Shown: positions 56,716 to 64,000 of the stretch, piece by piece
Numbering within the stretch: the first letter of the stretch is position 1
Layout of the letters: every line of letters starts with the position of its first letter
Assembly (NCBI GenBank): GCA_963807865.1
Contig: CAWEDK010000037.1
Coordinates: forward strand, 18,535-82,534
Reading direction: 5' to 3'
DNA: 64,000 nucleotides
Source of the DNA: VAZQ01 sp963807865
GTDB taxonomy: Bacteria; Pseudomonadota; Alphaproteobacteria; Rhizobiales; Xanthobacteraceae
The notes under the pieces: generated by a model
Told to the model about the DNA's origin: nothing
Databases searched by the model: none
Seen by the model: only the letters and a program-made list of their open reading frames with translations
Position numbers and translations under genes: made by a program

Positions 56716-57193
56716 CTACCCGCCAAGGCTATCAGGCTCGGGCATCGCGCGGGCTTGCACGTTTGCGACGGTGCGCTTGTGCTTACCGTGCAAGTAAACT
56801 GCAAGCTGCTGTCTGATTGTCTCGCCCTCGGCTTTAACCGCCTGTTCGAACAGGTCATGCTGGATGTCCTGTGGAAGACGTACTCCAGCTGCTCGCAACC
56901 GCCTGCCCGAGAGCGCGAGAGAGTTTCTCTACTGCCTCTAAAGGCAATTCGGGTTCGATTTTGTTGTTGTCCGTAGCGACATTAAGAGTTGCGAGTGTTG
57001 CGATTAAGGCTTGGTGTTCTGGGCCGCCCCTACTTTGCGAAAGGAAAACGTCCAATTCGGTTTCCGTTGGCCGCCCCCCGGAAGCGCGGTTTGGGTAATG
57101 CGAGACCACAAGCCTTCCAGAACCATCCTGGCACAACACCCATCTGTCGCCGTTGGGGCTATCGTACAGATCTCTCACCGGGGTAGCTGACAT
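56716..57193 (-). pseudogene. Small conserved Rhizobiales protein, frameshifted
   Basis: From ATG 57193: SATPVRDLYDSPNGDRWVLC, then GRLVVSHYPNRASGGRPTET and GPEHQALIATLATL, a conserved hypothetical family of Bradyrhizobium-like genomes. The second half, after one indel near 56883, reads RLPQDIQHDLFEQAVKAEGE, then RQQLAVYLHGKHKRT and MPEPDSLGG. Two such proteins are often neighbours in these genomes, so this could also be a fusion of two adjacent genes. Function unknown. Confidence 0.55.
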
Positions 57194-57567
57194 GGAGAGG
57201 TCTCCACTGCATTTCACACGACTCTCGCTACCATAACGAATAACTAGCCAAAATCGAACTGCGCAATAACAGCGGATTTGTCGGCGTTGCCCGGTGACAG
57301 CCATCGGCGCCTGCGGCGTAGCCACCAAGCCAACGACGCCCATTATAAGGCGTGGTGACATCCTCTGCTGATCAACCATCATGTGGTTGAGATCGACTTG
57401 AATGAAACGGCCGGCTAATGCTCGGCCCACGAAAAATTATAGTTGCAAAATCGTGCCTTGCCAGAACCAATCGACCGGAGAATGCCGCATCCCGGGCCGG
57501 TTTTTTGCGGTGAACGATTGCCGTATCAAAAGCCTCGCACAATCTCATCAAGGAGTAATTGCATTTG
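57194..57567. other. Gene-free stretch
   Basis: No gene seen. The sequence catcaaggagtaattgcat near 57546 is nearly repeated near 58617 (catcaaggaataattgcat). Confidence 0.3.
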
Positions 57568-58413
57568 CTATGCTTGTGGCCCTGCGAGGCGCAACTCATG
57601 CTCGGCACGGAATACGTTACTGTAGAGACTAGCGATCCAGTGGCGTCCATTTGAAGTGAAATTTAGATAGCGGATTCCGGCCTGGATGTGCGGGGCGACG
57701 CTGTTCCAATAGAATTGCGGATATTTATCTACAAGGTCCGACGGCGAGTTGTAACCGAGCTGTTTGTTCAGCCCAATTTCTTCAAATTCGTAGTAGAGAG
57801 CATTAGATTTATTCAAATAGTGAGGGTCGCCAAGTTGGCCGATGAGGTCCGCAGCTCTTAGAAGTGACGCTTCTTCATCGACTTCATTCTCATCAATCTG
57901 CGATGCGTACGGAAAACGCGTAAAACCTATCGCATGAGCGATTTTGGCGGCATCAAGCTCTTCGACCGCCGACATACGATCCAACACGAACAGCTTGGAA
58001 CGATCAACGTGGTAGGGGGCAAGCGCCGCATCGGAACACCCGCGGGGCAATGAAATCTTTCGGCCAGCCTCATCGATAACATACCCATGATCATCGTCCC
58101 CTCGGACGATGCCGCGGACATATCCAATATCATGCATTAGACAAGCGACGATGAAGTTTGAATAATAGCTTGGCGTTGTGGGTACTGTTAGCGCACGTCC
58201 CATCAAAATGTCGTGGCCGGCCAGAGTCACGAGCATGGTATGTTCGACGTTGTGGTAGAGGGCATCGCTATTGCCGATACAGTCAAGCGCCAGCCGCGCG
58301 GCAAACGGAATGATTTCCGTCAACCGCGCATGCGAGGATCCAAATCGATCCTTCATGCCGGAGGCGAGGAACGACCCTAGGGCCTCTGCCGCTAGCTTAG
58401 GGAGCGTGATCAT
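57568..58413 (-). CDS. HD-domain (metal-dependent phosphohydrolase) protein
   Basis: 281 residues. The HD metal site is complete: first His in LYHNVEHTMLVTLAG (about 54-58), the HD pair in VACLMHDIGYVRGI (about 93-94), and later Asp in LLRAADLIGQLGDP (about 189). A C-terminal region of about 80 residues (NKQLGYNSPSDLVDKYPQFY) is extra. Such proteins hydrolyse phosphate esters or cyclic dinucleotides; the signature of HD-GYP is absent, so the substrate is unclear. Intact in a region where most other genes are broken. Confidence 0.82.
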   Translation of the reverse strand: MITLPKLAAEALGSFLASGMKDRFGSSHARLTEIIPFAARLALDCIGNSDALYHNVEHTMLVTLAGHDILMGRALTVPTTPSYYSNFIVACLMHDIGYVRGIVRGDDDHGYVIDEAGRKISLPRGCSDAALAPYHVDRSKLFVLDRMSAVEELDAAKIAHAIGFTRFPYASQIDENEVDEEASLLRAADLIGQLGDPHYLNKSNALYYEFEEIGLNKQLGYNSPSDLVDKYPQFYWNSVAPHIQAGIRYLNFTSNGRHWIASLYSNVFRAEHELRLAGPQA

Positions 58414-58987
58414 GCATCCCCACTGTAACTACGTTAGGCCGATAATAGTTGATTGATTAGTGTCCCCACGTCAACCCGGAGTAGCTGTGTCCGATGAGAC
58501 CCCGCACCCTCTCGCTGCTCCTCGACCGTGACAATTGTCGCGGGCATCGGACGACCGCGATGCTGCTATCCGATCGTGCGATGCCTAGTTGCGGGGCACT
58601 ACACTCGGTCGCAAAGTCATCAAGGAATAATTGCATTGCTGGTGACGGAGACTCCAGGCAAATCGCTCTGAGATACCCAGCGAAGCCCTCGAACAATCGC
58701 AATCATATGACCACGCTACTGTCAGGCGGGGTGATGGTTACGTGATGATATGGTCCGATGGTGCGCCTTGATGATGACCCGCACACTAAGTGGAGGCGGC
58801 GGTTACTCGTCTCACCCTGAACGCATTCACATGGTGCTATGATGCGATGGTGCGATGTGATGGTGCGATCGTTTCATCCGAGGCCGGTCGCCAGCCGATG
58901 ACGACTTTTCGGTTTTATCCCCCTAAAGGTACGAGCCGCTTGGCCACCCTCGTAAACCTGCAGAGCGGCATCGAAGTTACAGCCTAG
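58414..58987. other. Gene-free stretch of 570 bases
   Basis: No gene supported. A short imperfect tandem gatgcgatggtgcgatgtga / tggtgcgatcg lies at 58846-58870. A + frame from 58790 has no known motif. Confidence 0.3.
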
Positions 58988-60033
58988 CTATTTCAATCCT
59001 TGACGCGCGCCGCGAGAATTCTTGCCTAGCCAATGATCGCCCGCCGTGGTCGATGCATATCTTTGTGGATTGTCGGGCGCGACACAGCTCTCGAAACTGT
59101 CAATCGTGACATCGTGGTTTGGAATGTGAAAAAATGCGATTGATAAGCGTGATTTATTTCGGGATTCCTCAGGCGGGTTTACGACCCGATGCAATGTGGA
59201 TACCCAGCGATCGTTAGTCCATCGCATGAGCATGTCGCCGATGTTAATGACGAAACCGTTTGGTACGGTTGGTACATCGATCCAATCGCCGCCCCGGCGC
59301 ACTACCTGCAATCCTCCACTGCCGGTTCTCAAAATAGTAAACGCATCATAGTCGGAATGTGCGCCGGCCCGCACCTGTCCCGGCAAAGGCGCCGTCGCTT
59401 GAGCTGGATAGTAGTTGATCCGCATCGTGCTGATATGCTTGTCGATTTTATCTTCAAAAAACTCCTCATTCTTATTCAAAGCCAGTGCAAATATGCGGTA
59501 CAAGACTGACGAAAGATGTTCCATCTCGCGGTAGTACGTTTCGACGGCCTGTTTGAACTCGGGCATCTCTTCAGGCCATAAGTTCGGATGAAAATACGTC
59601 GGTGCATTGCCTTCTTGCCAGTAAGGACCCTTTCCGATCTTTAGCGGACCAATTCCGAGACTTTCCATAAGGTCTGGCGGTGCTTTCGCGCCCAACGTCT
59701 TTGCCAAACTTTGGTCTGCAAGACTGTATAGCCTCTGCTCACACCGGGCTTCGGCCGCTTGATCCTCATTTTCTCGTTGTTTGACTTCAAGAAGAACGTG
59801 TCACTCTGTTGCATCACGGCGTTTATCGCATCGTCCGCAACGTTGTGCCCAACGATCATGAAAAATCCAATGTCCTCGCAGGCCTTGGCGACGGCGTCGA
59901 CTATGCCCTGGGTTTGAGATCGGTCCGATCCGAAGACGGGTGCGATATCGATAATAGGGATCGACGCACCTTCCACGGCTGACCTATCTCGTTCTGGGGT
60001 AAAGTCGTCCGCTTTGGTGAGCATCTCATCCAC
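58988..60033 (-). pseudogene. 2-oxoglutarate/Fe(II) oxygenase (isopenicillin-N-synthase-like), frameshifted
   Basis: N-terminal DIOX_N part from ATG 60033 (SIPIIDIAPVFG, VAKACEDIGFFMIVGHNV) breaks at about 59727-59731 in a tata stretch. The remainder (YSLADQSLAKTLGAKAPPDL onward) runs to the stop at 58988. Iron ligands HxD in GAHSDYDAFTIL and distal His in STLHRVVNPP are present, with the 2OG-binding Arg-x-Ser in SRLSIAFFH. Repaired length about 347 residues. It heads the ABC genes on the same strand, so they probably formed one operon for uptake and oxidation of a small molecule such as a sulfonate or pyrimidine-like compound. Confidence 0.8.
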
Positions 60034-60187
60034 CTTCCTTTAAGTTCTGAGCTCTCCGTCGACGATGAGTCGCATACGACTAAGAGGGGGAAGCAGTGGC
60101 CGCTGCTTCCGTCACTAAGTGCACTGACGCCGTCCGCACAACATGCGTGAGGACGCTGCCGAGCCATTTTTCGGCAGCGCTAACTCA

Positions 60188-61163
60188 CTACTTGAGAAAT
60201 TCGGTCGTGAAGACCGAACTGGTTTCGAGCGGTTTTTTGATCAACTCTAGCTTGATGAGAGTGCCCATGAGGGCGTCCCAGCCTTCCTTAGTGGAGTAGC
60301 CAATGCCATGCTTTTTGGTATTGTCGCTTTCGGTCAACGCTAAGATGGATGGGAGCTTCAATTTGTTGTATTTGTTATCGAGCATCGGATTGGCTTTTAC
60401 GGTCAACGTGTAGGCCTCTTCTGGGTGGGCCTTGGATACTCCCAGCCTTTACACGCTGCGTAAACCGCCGAACTAGGTCGGGATTTTTCTTAATTATTTC
60501 GGCATTCGTGATGAGGCCCGAGCTGTACATAGGAAGACCGAGACCCGAAAACAGGATCCAATCCATGTCAATACCTTCGGTAACGGGTTGAAGACCGTCG
60601 TTGAAAAAGAAGGCAACTCCGGCATCGATTTGCTTTGCGACGATCAACTTGGCGACCGCTAAGTCGGCAGGTACCTCACTGATCTTGCTCGTATCGACGC
60701 CGTGAAGTTTCACGACAGCACGCCACTGTCGTTCGACGGCACTCTTAAGCTGCAGGCCCAACTTTTTTCCGTACAGATCTTTTTAACGTCTTAATCCCGG
60801 TTTCCTTGGGAAACACGATCCCGACGGGATTGCTCTGCAATATTACGGCCGTCGTCACGACCGGCAGGCTACGCTCGGCTGCCAAAACCGCCTGGTCCGC
60901 CGTCGCATAACCGAATTCGACATCACCCGTTCCAACAAGCTTGACGGTGACACTCGAAACCCTCGCCTTCGGCATCACTTGAGCATCGATTCCCCCGGCC
61001 GAAAGAATCCCTTTTCGAGCGCGACGCTAATGTCTGCAAATGCTCTGTTCCAAAACACCCAGTCGAGCCGCATTTTGACTTTGTCGACTGCTAATGCCGG
61101 TGTCATCACACATAAAACAACCGCCGCGCATACCAACGCACCCATGGATTGACGGACTTGCAT
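60188..61163 (-). pseudogene. NMT1/THI5-like ABC substrate-binding protein, several frame breaks
   Basis: From ATG 61163: signal peptide SMGALVCAAVVLCVMTPALA and VKMRLDWVFWNRAFADISVA. The following pieces in other frames are VSSVTVKLVGTGDVEFGYAT, PVGIVFPKETGIKTLK, LGLQLKSAVERQWRAVVKLH, ITNAEIIKKNPDLVRRFTQR and the C-terminal NPMLDNKYNKLK to 60188. Order and content are those of the NitT/TauT receptor family, but at least three breaks prevent translation. Confidence 0.75.
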
Positions 61164-61243
61164 TTCTTCAACTCCTCGTTGCCGGAGACAGCTGGAACGT
61201 CCCAGGTTTTTCGTTCTTCATCGTTTCAAGCGCACCTCAACAC

Positions 61244-62023
61244 TTAAGCGGTTACGGGGGCATCTTCGATCGCCGTTTGCCAAGAAAGCAACATCTGTTC
61301 CACGATGACAACCGCAAGAAAGAACAGCACACCGAGTGCGCTCAATAGAATATTTCGGCGAACATCAACTCGGTATCGAGCGAGATATTTGCGTAGCTTA
61401 TCACGTAACCGAGACCCGTATCGGACGCTACAAACTTGCTGACCACGGCACCAACGACCGCTAGCGTCATGGCGATCTTGAAGGATGCAAAGATGTATGG
61501 AAGAGCCCACGGTAGGCTAATTTTAAAAAAGATTTCGGTCCAGCTGGCCCCGGAGCGACTTCATATATTGAATAAGTTCGACGTCTACCGATTGTAGGAC
61601 CGCGGGCCGTGTTTATGACAATTGGAAAGAAAGCGACCCAGGGCGGCAATCACAAGCTTCGGCGTTAGACCGAATCCAAACCAGATTAAAAACAGTGGGG
61701 CTAGCGCTATCTTGGGTAGGACCTGCGCGGCAACTAAGAATGGATACGTGACCTCACTGATCCAGCGCGAAAGAGCCGATGCCGATTGCAATTATGAAAC
61801 CCGCGATGGCCGCGAAGAGGAAGCCGCCGCCAACTGCGTAAAAAGTCGGCCAAGTATTTTTGAGCAAATATTCCCGGTGTGTCCAAATGCTCTTAAAGAT
61901 TTCGGTGGGAGCAGGAAGAATGACTGGCTTGATCTTCATGACGTCTACAAGAACCTCCCAGACGACGAAGAACAAAATGAACACGCCAACTTGGCTCATG
62001 ATGCGGTAAAGTGCCTGGAGCAT
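61244..62023 (-). pseudogene. NitT/TauT-type ABC permease, several frame breaks
   Basis: From ATG 62023: VGVFILFFVVWEVLVDVMKI, ILPAPTEIFKSIWTH and FYAVGGGFLFAAIAGFIIAI. Further pieces in other frames: YPFLVAAQVLPKIALAPLFL with IWFGFGLTPKLVIAAL (the EAA-like loop region) and, at the end, LSALGVLFFLAVVIVEQMLL. These are the hydrophobic segments of SsuC-like permeases in order, interrupted by at least three frame changes. Confidence 0.72.
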
Positions 62024-62025
62024 GT

Positions 62026-62826
62026 GTCACACATCTGGGAGTTTAGCGCGCAGCTTTTGACGAATGTACTGAACTAATTCGGTGAATGCCGGGGTCCCGC
62101 GCAAATCTTCTCCGGCGCGGTCGTGGGAAGGGCACATCGATGATCTCAAATCCGAACCTTTCCCGGTCGGGCTGTCATAATGAGAATGCGCTCAGACAAG
62201 AAGCACCGCTTCGCCGATGCTGTGCGTAATGAAAATTACGCTGCTTTCGGTTTTGTTCCATAAGCGCAGCAGTTCGTCTTGCATGGTTTCGCGAGTGATC
62301 TCGTCGAGTGCAGCGAATGGTTCATCCATCAAAAGAATTGGAGGCTTGAAAGCGAGCGCCCTGCATAAGGAAACACGTTGCTGCATACCGCCTGAAAGTT
62401 CGTGCGGCAATCGTTCCTCAAATCCAGCCAAACCGGCCAGATTCCAGCGCCAGCGTTTGGCCTCCTCCAGTCGCTCATGGCGCCCAATCGATTTCCGGGC
62501 CGATTTCAGATGTGAGAGCGACGTTTTGGAGTGCGGTGCGCCAAGGCAAAAGCAGAGGGCGTTGAAAAATATAGCCGATCTTGCCAGATAGATCCGCCCT
62601 CTGCGATTGATTCGCCGTCAAAGGTTACTTGGCCTGACGAGGGCTTGAGGACGCCAGATAAAATCTTCAGAAGCGTGGTCTTGCCGCACCCGGATGGACC
62701 AACAACACTGACGAATGATTTGCGAGGGACATCAAACGATACGCTTTCGAGCGCGGTGACAACATTGTTTTTAGTGCGATAACGCACCGACAAGTCTTGG
62801 ATGCTGATATCCGGTACGTTCGCCAC
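62026..62826 (-). pseudogene. NitT/TauT-type ABC ATPase, several frame breaks
   Basis: From ATG 62826: ISIQDLSVRYRTKNNVVTAL, Walker A VGPSGCGKTTLLKILSG. After a break near 62570: ABC signature LSGGMQQRVSLCRALAF, Walker B PILLMDEPFAALDE and the H-loop VIFITHSIGEAVLL. A further break near 62200 leads to SERILIMTARPGKVRI and a short tail to about 62026. Completes an SsuABC-like set with the previous two genes, upstream of the oxygenase. Confidence 0.78.
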
Positions 62827-63069
62827 ATCTACTGCCGGTTTACGAACTGCCTGTCATATAGAGCCGCTGAAGGCCTGCTCTATGGGGTAATGATGTGATC
62901 ATAAGACCAATCCGTCATTCGGGCTATTTTGATTTTTTCTGGTTCGCGCATTCCGGTCATGAGAACGGGCCGTTCCTTCCCGGGGGATGTACGGATTGCT
63001 GGCCGAACCGTGAAGTAATGCGGTTGGCGGGTCTTGAAGGCCGCGGCCTGCCGGCAATCACAAACCAGG
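62827..63069. other. Gene-free stretch
   Basis: Nothing recognised; should contain the promoter of the broken ABC operon. Confidence 0.3.
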
Positions 63070-63466
63070 TCAGTATCCTCTTCGCCGCTGCTTTTTTGCT
63101 GCCTTACGTGCGGCATAACGAGCATCGCGCGCGGTTTTTTGCTCTACTTCCAGTGCCGCCTGACGTTCGGCTTGTTCGGCTTCCTCGAGCGCGGCCTGGG
63201 CGGTCGCAGCGCGCGCCGCCTCAGCAGCAACTTCGGCCGCATGCGTAGCTTGCTTGGCTAGCTCGCGTTCATGCTCTTCCCGGGCAGCCCTGCGCTGTAC
63301 CGCGCGTTCGTCACGAGCCCGCGAAATCAACTCGCGGTGACGCCTCTTCTTCGATGGCTTTTGGATTCTGGGGATCTACGGCTCGCTTAAACTTTTCCAC
63401 CATCTCGATTTTTGCTTCGGAGGCGCGGTTCAGGCGATCCTGAATTAAGTCGTTATGGCTGCTCAT
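63070..63466 (-). pseudogene. DUF6481-type coiled-coil protein, frameshifted
   Basis: ATG 63466 opens SSHNDLIQDRLNRASEAKIE then MVEKFKRAVDPQNPKAIEE. After one indel near 63350 it continues RHRELISRARDERAVQRRAA and a long Ala/Glu/Arg helix to KTARDARYAARKAAKKQRR. The pattern, with the ending EQKxARDARYAARK, matches the DUF6481 family of Rhizobiales. Function of the family unknown. About 131 residues repaired. Confidence 0.65.
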
Positions 63467-63946
63467 GGACTAAGGCTATCGCTCCCGATGGATAGGGACT
63501 GCTCAGAACGTCCTAACAAAGACACTACGACGAAAAGTCTCTGGCGCCCAGTTGGTTTACTGGCACACCGACGTCTCGGGCGTCAACCGGCGCCGCGCCC
63601 TTCGTGCCCTAGCTGGGATCCCGCAGAGAGACGTGCCCAGCTGAGCACGCGAAACCGCCAGATGGTGGTTTGTCGCCGACATCACCGAGGTTGCGACGCT
63701 GGCCATAAGCAGTCTTGAGCGCAACGAGTTGGCACCTCGGCCAAAGCGTTCGTTTCGTGGAGATCGGGGGTTGCAGCGGAGAAGGTCAGTGAGCCCCGGG
63801 TTGGTCGCGACCTGCGGGAGGGCGCTGCTTCGGCCAGACCTTGCACTAGTACGTACCCGACGGGCGCGCCCGATAAATCGGATTACCATCATATCGTGCG
63901 ACTTCGATATGCCATGGATTTGCGCGGCGCACGCTGAACGACTGAA
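63467..63946. other. Gene-free stretch
   Basis: About 480 bases with no gene I can support on either strand. Confidence 0.3.
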
Positions 63947-64000
63947 ATGACGATCGCCATGAAGCCGACGCCAGAACCATCAGCCCAGGAAGTGCTGGCC
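63947..64000 (+). CDS. Possible start of a gene running off the window
   Basis: ATG 63947 opens MTIAMKPTPEPSAQEVLA with no stop before the window ends. Too short to identify, with only a weak ribosome site. Confidence 0.25.
   Translation, partial: MTIAMKPTPEPSAQEVLA

Noticed and set aside
57546..58640. Pair of catcaagga-aattgcat repeats as att sites
   Set aside because: Only about 19 bases, imperfect, and no recombinase or tRNA adjoins them.

Overview
The window looks like a high-GC alphaproteobacterium of the Rhizobiales, close to Bradyrhizobium/Xanthobacteraceae. Supporting signs are five orphan Bug (TctC-type) receptors, many relics of the ABC_sub_bind substrate-binding family, a DUF1153 (SciP-like) protein, a DUF6481 protein, a KTSC protein, a Bradyrhizobium-type cold-shock N-terminus and REP-like palindromes. 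This is inference from family recognition by eye; no rRNA or complete tRNA is present to fix the taxonomy.

Layout. (1) 1-17.4 kb is an accessory, partly decayed block. It holds a cNMP-binding protein, a TAXI receptor with an in-frame stop, an isoquinoline 1-oxidoreductase-like pair, two Bug receptors (one frameshifted), a DUF2254 membrane protein, an RND efflux pair (permease frameshifted), a molybdate-type binding protein and at least six fragments of ABC_sub_bind genes. It ends at a tyrosine-recombinase relic. (2) 17.9-47.4 kb is GC-rich, chromosome-like and mostly metabolic: RidA, Bug receptors, KTSC, YqaA-type, YciI-type, methyltransferase, Zn peptidase, amidohydrolase, isochorismatase-type hydrolase, and a UbiD decarboxylase with a divergent MarR regulator. 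Then comes an aromatic-CoA block: a DpgC-like cofactor-free dioxygenase divergent from an FlK-like thioesterase, a PaaK-type ligase and Idi. It closes with a Gfo/Idh/MocA plus SDR pair, a Leu/urea-type ABC receptor, an LLM flavin enzyme, an alpha/beta hydrolase, an unknown secreted protein and a very large secreted protein whose C-terminal half is an H-x-P octapeptide repeat. (3) At 48.1 kb a 54-nt 3' fragment of tRNA-Lys(CUU) marks a probable attachment site. (4) 48.1-64 kb reads as a degraded genomic island: two truncated copies of one IS5-type transposase, IS3, serine-recombinase and S24-repressor relics, an orphan lpxD, DUF1153, a broken outer-membrane barrel gene, a Bug receptor, an HD hydrolase, and a 2OG-oxygenase/NitT-TauT-type ABC operon broken in every gene.

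How genes may work together. The most coherent functional unit is 29.7-34.7 kb: uptake receptor, CoA ligase, DpgC-like dioxygenase and thioesterase suggest activation and oxidative cleavage of an arylacetic-type acid, with a 15-bp inverted repeat between the divergent arms as a candidate operator. The UbiD/MarR/Bug group beside it may be another aromatic-acid module.

Caveat. Many otherwise well-conserved genes carry single-base insertions (one carries several). I cannot tell recent pseudogenes from insertion-type sequencing errors without reads, so such genes are given their full reconstructed span and the break is described.
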